Assembly (NCBI GenBank): GCA_048013815.1
Contig: CM106586.1
Span: 8,990,001-9,054,000 of the forward strand
DNA: 64,000 nt
Direction: 5' to 3'
Source: Setoptus koraiensis
Lineage: Eukaryota; Arthropoda
Below the pieces are notes generated by a model, which saw only the letters and a list, made by a program, of their open reading frames with translations, was not told the origin of the DNA and made no database searches. The translations under genes and the position numbers were made by a program. Shown here piece after piece: positions 1 to 12,231 of the stretch (its first letter is position 1; every line of letters begins with the position of its first letter).

Positions 1-3000
1 GCTGAGCGCGAGCGGAGTGTTCTTTTCGTGCTCGCTTCATTCGCATTACGATGCGATATCACGAGTGGGGCCCGCTTGCATTCGGTGATGGTGTGAACTA
101 ACAAGCGCTCTCTAGACGGTGCTCAAACGGGTCGTTTCAGGAGCCGCAAGCAGACATTTTTTATTTTTCTGCCTTTGTTATCTTATTTTCTATCATTTTT
201 TCTATCAGTTTATATTCTATTTCATTTTATCCTCTCTTGTTTGTTGCAATGTGCTCATGGTGCGCTTGTCAGCCTGAATGCGAATCGGCGAATTACCGAC
301 AATGGTCGCACTTCACTAATTTGCAGCTGAAGCTTCGAGCGGCCCCCAAATAAACCGATGGTGGCCAGCCAGGCAGCTAGATAAACGGCGGGCAACGGAT
401 AAACAGAAATCCATCTATTGTATGCTCACAAGTGTGTGGAGTGCCCCATTGTTGGGTACCGCTACTTTTTAACTCGCGCAAACAACTCACAATAGCCGGC
501 CGCCGGGCCGGCTCAATGGCCTGTTTTCGAGTCGAGTCAGGCTGAGAGAATCCAAACAAGAGTCCGACTGAACAATTCCAATCTGCGATGGCCGCCGACG
601 GGCATAAAACACACGAGGGGAGCCGGGCCCGGCCTGCCCCCTCTCCCAACGCAGACAGTCTAGACATAACCGCCGTAATCGACTGTTATTTATTTTTTCT
701 CTCCCTCTGCCTCTCTTGTCTCGTTTGTCTTCTCCCCCTTGCCCGATTTCGGCTATTTCGCCCAGTTATTTAGCTATGGCGCTGCGGTCTGGCTGGCTAG
801 CTGGCTGGCTTGCTGTATAAATAGCGGCGGCCAGACAGCTAGATCAGCGCGCAAAGGCTCACACATATACACACAAGTGAATAATGAGTATCATCTCTTT
901 CTCTTTGTATTATTGCAAACTGTTATTTGGCAATGCGTCTATTTATGCATGCCTAGTGTCTGGAAATTACTGTTACGTATAGATAATGATCATAGCTTAT
1001 TTGAGCCAGATGTGATTGAAGCATCATTATCACGGGCACGCAGTGTATAATTAGTCGCAGCACACTGGTCTGACAAACGAAAATCAAACAAGGGGCTGTC
1101 TCGCTCGCCCGAAAACAAGAAAAAAAAAACTTATTACTCAAATTGGTGTTGCAGTCACCAATAAATGAGTGCCCTGCGACCATTCATCCACAATTGATCG
1201 ACAATCCTGGTGGCGAACAATTGAAACAAGTTGCTCTCTTACATAATAATAGCCCATACTGGTAGCTGGCCAAAGTGACCAACATTAACAATGGCGACAC
1301 CAGCCGGCAGGTTCGAGTGGACCGGCCTCGCTTGTAGGTGCTCATGTCATCAACGGGATAAATTTCGGGCTTCTCCAACTCTATTATCGGCCCCCGGTGC
1401 ACGCGTTTTCACGCGTTCCGGTGTGAGTAAAAATTGGTTCGGCTGCGCGAAAAATCAATTGAAAACTTTTTCCTTGCCCGTCCGGCCCGCAATTCGCCAG
1501 CTCGAAATGTCCCATTTTGAGCCCATGCAATAACCTGGCCAAAGAACTGAGTTCGAGCCGTTCGTCGAAAAAAAAAAAAAAACAAAACAAAGAAAAATAA
1601 ATACACTCTTTTTCGGGCCGCACTTACGGTAATACCGGCCAATAGCCAGCCATTAGTCGTGTCCTTGACCCGCCTTCATTTTGTCAGTCAAACTGTCAGA
1701 ACCTCATCAACTTGATCCGATAAACTCTGCCGTAGCAATCGAAATGGAGAGGCTGAGTTCTACTATTGGCTGATATATTGGCCGCAGTCCGTGCGGGCCA
1801 CTCTCGTTCAGGTCCATTAATCTAACGAGATTATTTGTGTATGTGCAGATTGAATAGATTTGCAAATTGTGACGTCGTTGCCAATAAGATGTTCGTAAGA
1901 GCCATTCCAACTTCAATCTCTGACTGCCACTGTAATGGTAATTTTGCTATGGTCACGTCGCCAGATACTCCAGTGCCACGGTCAACGTGCTCTCTCGTCT
2001 TGTAACTTGCAATAAAAGGTCAGATTAGCGAGGCCAGCAGAGGCTCGCTAGAAATCGGTGGAAACGAAAGGCACGAAAGCTAGTCAGCTTTTCAGCTCGG
2101 TAAATGGTCTATGGAGCATGGTGGAAAAACATAGTTTTTTACTTGAGTTTTCAAATGACCAGAGACCTATCGGTGCTGTGGGGCCCAATTAATGTGTTTA
2201 CGTAAGAAATTGTTATTAATCAGAGACTAAGAACACGATAAAGAGGAAAAAGGAACAAACAAAACACCTAATCTAATCACACGTGACAGTGTTAGCTGGT
2301 GATCAAATTTGTGCGCCTGTACAACATGGAGACGACTAATCATAGAGTACCAATAGGTACAGACACATCGACAGACTTGAGACCTCTGGCCAGACCGGCC
2401 ACCAGCACATATTGCGTAACCGTTACAATGGTCATTAGTAATCGTAGACTCTAGAAAAAGCTATCGTGTCTTTGGGAGATTTTTTTTTTCACAACGGGCA
2501 GCAGTTTTCGCAACGGGCAGCAGTTTGCGGGCAACGCCGCCGGGGTCAGATTCCAGCAGGGCCAAATGGTCAGTTTTTGGGTGCATCGGTGTGCAGTCAG
2601 TAATCTTATGTCTCGTATTTTGCTCAAATTATGCCCATAATTCCGATACTAATAAGCTCATGACTATTTTCTGCGATCACCTGAGCCTGGCCAACTTTCT
2701 TTTTTCGTTTTTTTTTTTTTTTTTATTCTGTTAGGAAGTAATTTCTGCGTTTATTTTATTTTATTGTGTCTGTGCGCCTGAGTGAAGGCTCAATTTCACA
2801 CACGCACGCATTAGATATTTCTAAATGGATATTTGGAGAAATTCGAGCTCAAGCGTGCGCGTCTCTTACGGAGTTTCTTCTTTTGATATATCTTATATGT
2901 TTTTTATATCTGCTTTTTGCAGACACATACAGAGCCCAGATATGAGCAAAAGATAAGAGATACAGACAGGGGGAGAGCGGCAGCAAATTCGATAAACAAC

Positions 3001-5884
3001 ACACAAACACACACACACACACGACTGACAAACATTTGAAGCGGCCGTGGCCCGAAAGGGGCGATTTGTGTGATTTTGGCCCGAACAAAACATACTCACA
3101 AGCGGCAGCAATTCAATTGACGAGACCAGAATGAAAATGAAAAAGTGAGCGAGCGAGCGAGAGCCGAAAAATAACCCGTCACAAGCCAACAAAGGCTAAT
3201 CTTTAACCAATGGCACCAGACACGACACGATGGGCCCCAAGGGCCGCTCGCGCCCGACACCCATCTCTGGCTTGGCATCTTGGATAGGTCGTCGTCGTTG
3301 GGCCGGGCCGTGTAAGGCGAGATATATTAGTTGTCCTGTGCTGGCTTGTCATAGCTGCTCAGATGGCGCCAAGACAGTTGACTCGACTAAATCCCATTTG
3401 CGAGTATATATTGTGTGTCGTTGTGCTCAAACGGTGCCAGGCAAGCTGGTTGCACCGTTTGAGACAAGTCGACTTCTTTGTTTCATCGAAAGCAATTTAA
3501 TCCAATTCGTTGAGTCGCCTAACTCAATTGCGATCCCCGACACTATCGTTGCACACACCTCTCAGACTGTCGAACAAATTTTATTGCGCCCAATTTATTA
3601 TTCTTATCCTCTCCCCTTCTCTCATTTCTTCTATTTCTCTCGCTTCTTTCATTTCTTATTTTTCAAGCAAATAGAGGGTCGCAATATTGATACCTTTCGC
3701 CTGCCATACACACACGCGCACACTATCATGGCACCCCTGCCATTGACTCTGCTCTGACAGAATTTCTGGGCAGACGCGCCACCAGCTGACGTCTTCGTCA
3801 GGATAATGCGAGCAGAAACACGATGCTCTATGGCATAAATGTAGCTTTTAATGACCTCGATACGCAGTCCCCACTGAGAAAAAATTGATCCGTCCCTAGA
3901 CAATGTTCACACGAGGCCAGAGAGACTGTTGGATTATCTCTGGCCTGGGCTCTGCGGTAGTTGACACGACAGTGTCGACATGCCCACTAATTGTTGTCGA
4001 AGTAAAAATTCCAGCGAATTTTCTCTTGAAAAACAATCCACCACTGACGGAAAAATCCTTCTAGACTCCCGTTTAGCTCTCGCCTGCAAGTGTGTAATGG
4101 CCCCAAGAGGCCCGCGCTCATAAACTTTATCCATTTGCATCTAGCCTAATATAATATTCCGAGATATGTGTGTTTCCAAATTCCCTTCTCTGTGAAAAAA
4201 GATATTTTTGGGGCCAAATGAAGCGAAAGAAGTGAGGCTATGTAAAATATCTGAGAGAACAATCGTAATAATTTATTCGATCGTGCCTCTATTAGAAGTG
4301 TACCAGTGCAGAGCATACGAAGGAGAGAAATCATCACAACAGTTATTGTGGCAACTGCGAATGGCAAAAATGGTTTAAACTCGAAAAAGTATAACTTGCA
4401 AACAGATACGCAGACAAATATGCAGATACAAGTTTTGAGATGGATTCATGATTCACATGCAGTAGATCTCGCACTATTCATCATTACTTGTAACAAATTG
4501 GCCATGCTAGAACGTGCTCATGTTTTGTATTATTTCCATCTAAATTGCAAATAGTTGCTTCATGAATCCTTCCGAAAATCTGTCTGACTTGTCCGGCCAA
4601 AAAGATTTTCACTCCTTCTCTAAGTAAAATAAGCAAATTCAATTCTTTATTCAATTGTTTGCACGAGTATTTTTGTTTGCATTTCAAACAACAACTTACA
4701 ACAGCTTGCCTAAGGGAGGGGCAGGCGAGGCGCCAGTCAGCAACATGCCTCATTTTTGCCTCACACGACTGATCGTTGAAAAACTCAGGAATTCGCTTTT
4801 TGAGTCAAATCCAAAGCCATCTTGGGAACTGTTCGTTTCTAGGCCGAAATAATCAATGATACTAGTTTTCGGAGGATGAAAACCCAAAAAAGAGCCTCAA
4901 TCGAATGAAGTCTTTTGATTTTCAGCCGCAAAGAAGAACCGAAATGGAAAAAAGTGTTTTTCCACATGGAGATGAGCAATGGGCGCCTTTGCGTGAGCGA
5001 AAACCTAACTCCGAACGTCCATAGGCCTTGACAACATCTCTATTACGGTCCCTAGTGCGGTTAGGAGACGAAAAAAAGCCAAAAAGACCCGAAAACAGTC
5101 GAATTTTTGCGACTCGACATTTATTTCGAGAAAATGCCAACTGATAACAAGGCTCGTATATTTTTCGGGTTGCACAAAACAACTCGCAAACATGTTATCG
5201 GGTGATTTACTTTTGCTGATGGCTGCGAAACACATTTGGCAGGAAATCCTTTTGCTGGCCTGATGTGCTTAGTCGTCTGACACGTCAAAATGTAATCCTA
5301 CTTGATGTGTACAACATAATTATTATGTATAACATTTTCACCGGATCAGTCGCAACGTCGCTGCTTATTATGCCATCAATTCTTTTCTTTCTCGTTCTTT
5401 TTCTATTTTAAATAGATTTGCAGAATAACAAATAGGTGAATCTCTCGGCTTAGACATTAGCATTCACCAATATTTACTGAGTCGGTCTTCGGGGGAAATA
5501 ATTCGCATTATCCAGGCGATCATGTGGCACACGTGAAGCCTTTTCTCCTTCTCTAATTGTTTCCATTTCTGTATACATAATGGTGTTTGCATATCGGGTA
5601 ATGTTATGCGTGTTGCGTTGCGTATTCGCGCAACACCGTTAATAGCGTCACAAGGTCAACACTAACTGAACTAATAAGTGAAATTTACATATATCTATGA
5701 ATACATAAATCATCCGATGGCAGCGGCAGCAGCAGCAGATCCGCTAAATCGGCGAGACTCGGCGCAATGGTCGGCACAAGGTAAGAACGGTATATAGGGA
5801 ATTTTTGGCCGGTGCCGCCGATATTACCTTGTGACTTTCTTTTTAACGCACGCACCCCAATGTTATGAATATTCAACCAGGCGT
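1..5884. other. Gene-less stretch, no supported gene
   Basis: I see no coding region I can support. Open frames here are short, low in complexity or antisense to one another, and none shows a recognisable domain. The sequence has poly-A/T runs (for example 1567-1580 and 2708-2724) and a short AC run near 3003-3022. It may be intergenic or an intron of a gene lying outside the window. Confidence 0.6.
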
Positions 5885-5952
5885 CTATATATATATATAT
5901 ATATTTTTTTTTTGTATATATATATATATATATATTGGTATATATATATATG
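5885..5952. repeat. (AT)n microsatellite in three blocks
   Basis: Three TA-dinucleotide runs are separated by a short T-run and by TTGG. A short tyrosine/isoleucine open frame across it is a by-product of the repeat. Confidence 0.95.
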
Positions 5953-6970
5953 CTGGCGCGCATTAGTCAATATTGTGTCACAATTGTCTTTTGCGTCACC
6001 CGAGCCGGATCATCGCCACCGGCAACGGGTTCAATTTTGTGCGGCGCCCATCAGCAGCACGAAGGACACCGTCTAATTGGAATATCAATTACCTGGCCCG
6101 ATTACGCAGGTTTGCGCTCGATAATGCAAATTTGGCCTCCTTTACTGTCGCCTCTACCACACTGTGTATCACTGTGTATTTAGGCATGTTTTTGTGCGCG
6201 TCAGCAGCGTTTAACGTTACGCCGAATTCCGCACAATTCGGAGGAAGTGTTTACTTTCTGGCCCGCAATCCGGATGTTTATGATTTTTAATGAATTTGTG
6301 CGTTGTCGCCGCGCGTTTACCGTTATTAATTCCTCTCATGAACAAATGCACACTTCCGTGGATGGAGCCTCGATCTAGTCGTAGCCGGCTGGCCTGAAGC
6401 GCCTGAAAATACCTCGCCAACGCCCCTGTATTAAGTTGTTCGCTCAAATCGAGTCCGGGCCGATCAACGGTTGGCCGCAAAAGCCAGCACACACACACCT
6501 AATTTATACATTAATCTAGAGGCCCGTGGGTAATCCAGAGCCCGGTGGGTAAGCTAGAGGCTGGTTGGCGAGCGCACCAGCGCAATGAGCGACCGTTTCA
6601 GCGCCAAAAACCCGGCACAGCGCGGCCTCCACGGATTATCCCCCGTTTTCGCTTGATCTGTAATCGCGTAGACGCTTGCCCGTGGGCCCCGCACAATTAT
6701 GCCTGACGAGCGGCCTATGCAAACATTGCTCACTTATCATATCGTATCACATCACATCAAAATAGCAACCTATTAAGTGGGCCAGCCAGCCAGCCAGCCA
6801 AGGCCAATCTAGGCGCTCTGTCTGGCGGCCGGCTGTGTCTGGCGCTACACTTATACATAATGAAATATGAGCGAGTTGAGGGGCATAAATCTGTGTTCTG
6901 GCGTTCGCGCAACTGCCGCCACAACTAGCCCGCAACTACACCTACTGGTCGTGTTTTCGGAGGTCATTTT

Positions 6971-7034
6971 ATTGTTGTTGCTGTTGCTGCTGTTGTTGTT
7001 TTTGTTGTTGTCGCTGGCGTTGTCGTTGTCGTTG
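6971..7034. repeat. GTT/GCT/GTC imperfect triplet repeat
   Basis: A run of about 20 trinucleotides, mainly GTT with GCT and GTC variants. It is the complement of the CAA/CAG arrays seen elsewhere in the window. Confidence 0.85.
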
Positions 7035-7134
7035 CGACGCGCAGATAATTAGGACGGCGAGCGGTTTGGCGAGGCGCTTGCGTCGACGCGCCACATGTTA
7101 ATATCTGGCTCATATTTATATTCCAATTGGCGAT

Positions 7135-7210
7135 AGCCCGAAACGGCCCGACACAGCCCGAAACGGTATGAAACGGCCCGAAACTGCCCGAAACTGCCTG
7201 CGACAGCCGG
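7135..7210. repeat. About 10-bp tandem repeat (AAACGGCCCG type)
   Basis: Roughly six imperfect copies of a 10-bp unit of the form AAACGGCCCG/AAACTGCCCG lie in head-to-tail order. Confidence 0.8.
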
Positions 7211-9065
7211 ACCGCCCGGCCGCTCTTTGTTTCGGGCCGCGTCTGGCGTCGTCTTTATTGTCGCACTCTCATTATCTCGGGGCCCACATTGCACATATTG
7301 CCGCTTTTGTGTGCGTCTGGTCGCTTTCGCATTTTCTTTTTTCGTGTCTGCTGCTCGTTTCGCGCGTATTTCCTCTCTCTCTCTCTTTTTCGTCGTCGCG
7401 GTGGTTTTATTTATTCCTGGCTCGTAGTTTCTCTGTTACAAGAGCAGACTGGCGACGACGACAAATAAATCGACAACTTTCGTTGTTTGTTATACGTGCA
7501 CGTCTGGCCGGCCGACTAGCCGGGCGAGCGCCATTTATTGCGCGCGAATCTCGAGCTGGGCCCAACGAGTCGTGTTGGCAACGAGCGCCACTCATGAATA
7601 TAATGGAAAATATTTCTAAACTGGCAATGCGGGCCCCGCTGGCAAGCCCGTTATTAGCTGACAGCGGGCCGGCTGTCAATTATCGGCGCCACGAGCCAAT
7701 TGGAAAAGCATGTGTGTGAGTGCGTGTGTCGCTAAGTAGCATTCAATGCGCCACTATTCACCAGAATGGGCCTCTCACCCGTGGCCGGCCAACGCCAAAT
7801 CTGGGGCCGCTTGTTTGCTCGGTCAGCTTTATCGGTCTGTTCCATATCTGTTCCATATCTGCTCCATATCTGCGCGCCGGCAATTGTTTGACGCTTCGGA
7901 CAATCACTGTCGCCGGAATATCCCAAGTTGCGGGCCCCAGCCCGAAATGGATCCATTTGCAGCGGCAATATGAGCGGTGGCGGCGGCGGCAAGGGGCCTC
8001 CCCACTGCGAGCTGGCCGGGCGCGTTTCCACTTCACTCCACTATTTTCTAATGCACACTATCATATATATTAATGATGATAATAAACGGCGACGACAAAC
8101 ATTGCATGCGAGGGGAGCGGGCGAGGGAGATGCTGCAATTATTGCCATGACTACTACTTTTGTGTATACGCTTCTCGTATCAATGTAATAAGTGTTATCG
8201 TGTTGTGTTATTCGTGCCTCTCATGTTGCCTCTTGTCGCGCCGCTTATCTCATTTCCCCCCCCCCGTGCGCTGCCGTTTCTACTGATTTCTCTGGCCCAT
8301 TGGAGCCCATCGGAGCCCGTCAGCGCCCGTGCCAGTCCGCGGGAGCCCCGCGAGAGCGCAAAGCGAGCGAGCCGGGGCCGCCCGGGAGTTGGCGAGAGCC
8401 GGGCTCACCTAGGGTCCCGGGCATTGGCCACTTGATACGGGTCCGGCGCTGATGAGTGCGCGCGCGTGTGCTCACCATCACGCTGGCTCGATCGGTCACG
8501 AATCATCATGTTTTCGGCGCCCGTGTCGGGGCCCGCTTCTTCGCAAGCCGTATCAATGCGATACGCGCCGCTAGTCGCCGTCTCGCCGCCCAGCCGAGCC
8601 GCGCCGCGCCGAAACAAAGGGGCCGCGGCGCGCCAGTTATAAAAAACAAAACGCGCATCGAAACAGACACTGACTGATGATTGTTTTCGGGCGCCATTAT
8701 TCCCGGCTCGGCGGCGGCTCATTTCGGCCGGCTCGGCGGCTCATTCCGGCCCGCGAGCAGCCGCTCATTTCGCGAGCCAGTTGGGATATTGTGCAGCGCG
8801 GCGGCCTGCTCATTTTGGCCCAACAACCAGGCTGCTCATTTCGAGGCTCGTTTACCCGGCAGCCCAATTGTGTAGCCGGCCCATTTTGCAGCCGGCCAGA
8901 CAATTGCCGGCCAGACGCCGGTCTTGGTGGGGGCGCCAGCGGAGGCCCGTGGCTGTCGCCATGGTGGGGCCGCGGCGCAGCGACACAAAGAGAGCGTCGC
9001 AAGAAGGAGCGCGCAGCGAATAAAGAGAGGCCGCGAGAGGCAACGATATGGCAGAAGGGGGCCAA

Positions 9066-9088
9066 AAATAATAATAATAATAATAATG
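9066..9088. repeat. (AAT)n microsatellite
   Basis: About seven AAT/ATA triplets in tandem. Confidence 0.9.
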
Positions 9089-9183
9089 AAAAAATACTAT
9101 TGTTAACGACGTCAACTGCAACAAACAAACCGCTCGGGCGCTTTGTCGTCGCTTGTTAGCTTCCTCCGGGCCCCCGCAACGGC

Positions 9184-9290
9184 CAGCCATTGAGCGGGCC
9201 GGCCGGACAGCCATTGAGCGGGCCGGCCGGACAGCCATTGAGCGGGCCGGCCGGACAGCCATTGAGCGGGCCGGCCGGACAGCCATTGAG
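9184..9290. repeat. 24-bp minisatellite, about 4.5 copies
   Basis: A 24-bp unit starting CAGCCATTGAGCGGGCCGGC repeats at 9184, 9208, 9232, 9256 and 9280 with essentially no divergence. The period is a multiple of three and the unit lacks stops in several frames, so it produces long octapeptide-repeat open frames on both strands. These should not be taken as genes. The low divergence suggests recent expansion or ongoing homogenisation. Confidence 0.95.
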
Positions 9291-10320
9291 TCGGCTGGCC
9301 AGCGCACTGTTTGACAACAAACGCTTTACACAAACAACGGTGCCTAGCCAAGCGGACACAATTGCGTCGCTATGATAATGCCGCGCCAGGGCGGCACGGG
9401 CTCGAGCGGCGTCCGCATCTCGTGCCCGGCGCGTCATTCTTTTGCTCGCTACTTCCTTTGGGCGCCGATTGTCTTGCCACTGCTCAGTCATTCCTGCCAC
9501 TGGCAGCACTTTCTTCAACCCTTTCGCGGGCCCCCCGAAGGGGCCTATATGGCTCATATGTCCGTCTGCTATCAGCAAACAGGCTTGTGTGTTTGTTTTT
9601 CCTGTTCGGCTTGTCTCTTTTTCTGGGCCCGCTTTTTCTCGGGCCCGCTGTTGGCCGGCTTCTGAGCCGTGCTTTCTATCGGATTTTCGCAGGCCGCACC
9701 ACTTCTCTTGGCCGGCGTACATGATTTTTGTTGCATGATACAACAAAACAACAACACACACACAGCTGACGCAACAATAATCGAGCTAAAAAACCGGAGC
9801 GCGCACGTTTGGCCAGCTCGCTGGGGGCCCGGTTGCGCCCCGGTTGCACTGGCGGTGCCACTGGCGCAAACAGCGGCCAGTTGGCCAGATTGACCGATCG
9901 CATCGGGCACGTGTAGGTGCAATAATAATACATTTATTCAAAGGGCGAGTGGGGTGGGCCCGAGCCGAGCCAACAATATTAACAAATAGACCAACAAACC
10001 GACCAGATTGGGCGCCATCATCAGCAACAAACTTTCAGAGGCCAATCGCGCCAACAACGCCGCCAACAACGGCGTCAACAACAATGGCAGCAACAATGAA
10101 ATCGGCCATAATCAGCTTTGTTTGTTGTTGTTGTTGTTGTTGGCATGCGGAGGAGCCGCGAGGAGCCCCGATGGCCGTTTCTTCCGCGCTCGTACCCACG
10201 AGCGCGGAGCCCGAGCCAACTAGCGGTAGTTAATCGAATGCAAAGAATTGAACCGAGACGCCGAGCGGCTCGCCGTCCAGCTAGCAGCCATCTAGGCACG
10301 CTCGCCGTCCAGCGGGCCGC

Positions 10321-10368
10321 TTGCATCGGTGTTTGCATCGGTGTTTGCATCGGTGTTTGTATCGATGT
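10321..10368. repeat. 12-bp tandem repeat (TTGCATCGGTGT)
   Basis: Four copies of a 12-bp unit; the last copy carries two substitutions. It runs directly into a CTGG tetranucleotide array. Confidence 0.9.
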
Positions 10369-10394
10369 CTGGCTGGCTGGCTGGCTGGCTGGCC
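10368..10394. repeat. (CTGG)n microsatellite
   Basis: About six CTGG units end in a GGCCGGCC word. Confidence 0.9.
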
Positions 10395-11070
10395 GGCCGC
10401 GTGCCGCTCCGCGCCCGGATCGGCGGCAGTCGAGCTCATCAGTTATTTCTACTCCACTGGCCCCACTGGCCCCACTGACCGACACTCGCCAAACAGCCAG
10501 CCAGAAAGGCCGACAGTCAGCCCGACCGACAGTCGGCCCGACAGTCAGCGAGGCCACCAGTCAGACACAGGACAGGTGCCGTTAGTCATGTGTGCTCTAG
10601 CTTGCCAACAATCGCGATTATGTTTGTATTGCCACACACACACACACACACAAACGTAAAACGTACTTTGTTGTTACGTAATACGTGTAACACGTTCGGA
10701 TAAATTTTTATCTTTATTTATCTCTCTCTCTCTAGATCAGTGTGCGTGTGTTCATTGTCATTTTGAGTGTGCTACCCAATCACGTTGGCCTGGCGCGTTG
10801 GCCAATGGGGCCCCCGAAATTCAGCACAGGCACAATGGGGCACCGCAATTATTGGCGGTACGTTTTGTTACACTGCTGGCTTGTTTGTCGACCGTACTGT
10901 CATTGTTGGTTTTGTCACAAAACATTTGTGTGGCCGTTGTGCCAAGCGTTATCAAGTCGCTTGGAAAATGGCTCATTTGATTTTGATGCTATCAAGTGTT
11001 TCGTTTTTTGTTTCCAATTTTTGCGTCCCTCTCTCAAATTTCTCCTTTAGCCGCTAGAGTGTAGCGCCAC

Positions 11071-11132
11071 TCGTTGGTATTTGTGGCAGCACTTCTGGCC
11101 GGCCACAAATAATATTTGACAAATACCAACGA
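11071..11132. repeat. Perfect 14-bp inverted repeat, 34-nt spacer
   Basis: TCGTTGGTATTTGT at 11071-11084 is the exact reverse complement of 11119-11132. The spacer includes GGCCGGCC. A transcript could fold into a hairpin; function unknown. Confidence 0.85.
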
Positions 11133-12149
11133 AACGCCAGCGCTCGCAAACAGCGGCCCCATAAGTGTTCGAGTGTCTGGCCACTGGCCAATGTAACGGC
11201 GTGAGAAATTAAATTGCGGCCAATTGCGGCCAGTGCCGAGCCAATTATTTATGCTGTTCGTTTGGGCTGCCTTTTGAGATAATCGCTCAATCGAGCTCGA
11301 TAATAACAATAATTTGTTGTTGTTGTTGTCGTTTTGCGAAGGCTCACCAGTGACACTGGCAGTATATAGCTAGTGCATCACAATTATATAACTAGTGTGT
11401 CACAATCATATAACTATTGGGCTCACTAGTATATAACAAGCGCGTATGGTCGGCGGGCAAGGGTCATTATTGGATCATTTGCTGCCAACACGAAGCCATT
11501 TGTGAGTGCTCTAAAGTCGTGTGCCCGCGCGAGAAGATAATTGGCCACTCGTTGTAAGTTCGGTCACTGGCCGCCAGGTAGACCATTGGGACATTTGTCG
11601 TGAAGCTCCACGGCACACTCCAAATCCAGCCTCGGATATCCAGCGACGGTTTATCCGTGTGTTGATTTGCGCGGATATACGTGGCAAACATCGACGGATA
11701 TGGAGCCGTGGTGAGCATCCTCGGTACCGTGTCACGTCAGCGTGTTTCACGAGAGGGGTGGCTGCCCTCTGTAGAGGAAAAGGTGAATCAACTTGTGACA
11801 ACCACAAAATCGCCCCAAAATTGAAGAGGCACTAAAATGGGAAACCTCTCAAAAAATCAGCTGAGAACAGGTGAACATTGGGGCGCGATGCAATCGCCCC
11901 AAACAAACGCTATTCCATTGTCTAGTTCGCGAACATTGTTGCAACGTTGTGCGTGTGTGCCGATTGGAACATGGTGTTTACACAAAGCTGGCTGGTGCTT
12001 GGCCTCTCGCCAAGTTGTTCAGATGGCGCCAGTGGGCATAACAATGGGGCCCGGCGCGCGAAGGTCGCAGCAGCGTTGATTATCCGCGAGCATTCGATGT
12101 TATTGTTGTTGCGCGTATTACATATGAGCTGCTGCATTGGTAACAATAT

Positions 12150-12152
<3 letters not shown>

Positions 12153-12213
<61 letters not shown>

Positions 12214-12231
12214 CACACACACACACGCACG
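12153..12231. repeat. (AC)n microsatellite, about 78 bp
   Basis: A near-pure AC run with two G interruptions. It gives spurious His/Thr (plus) and Cys/Val (minus) open frames. Confidence 0.97.

Larger units (their letters stand above)
5953..9183. other. Gene-less stretch with GC-rich low-complexity DNA
   Basis: No gene is supported. The stretch includes GTT/GCT triplet runs, 10-bp AAACGGCCCG-type arrays and many CCGG/GGCC words. Long open frames on both strands between 7168 and 9160 are rich in Arg, Ala, Gly and Pro and open in several frames at once, as expected for GC-rich repeats. Confidence 0.6.

Noticed and set aside
3230..3757. 175-codon plus-strand frame
   Set aside because: Low-complexity Phe/Ser tail from TTTCTC runs and no recognisable domain.
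5685..6076. Tyr/Ile-repeat frames on both strands
   Set aside because: Translation of the TA microsatellite.
7168..9307. Several long Arg/Ala/Gly/Pro frames on both strands
   Set aside because: GC-rich DNA with few stops; frames are open simultaneously on both strands and include the 24-bp minisatellite.
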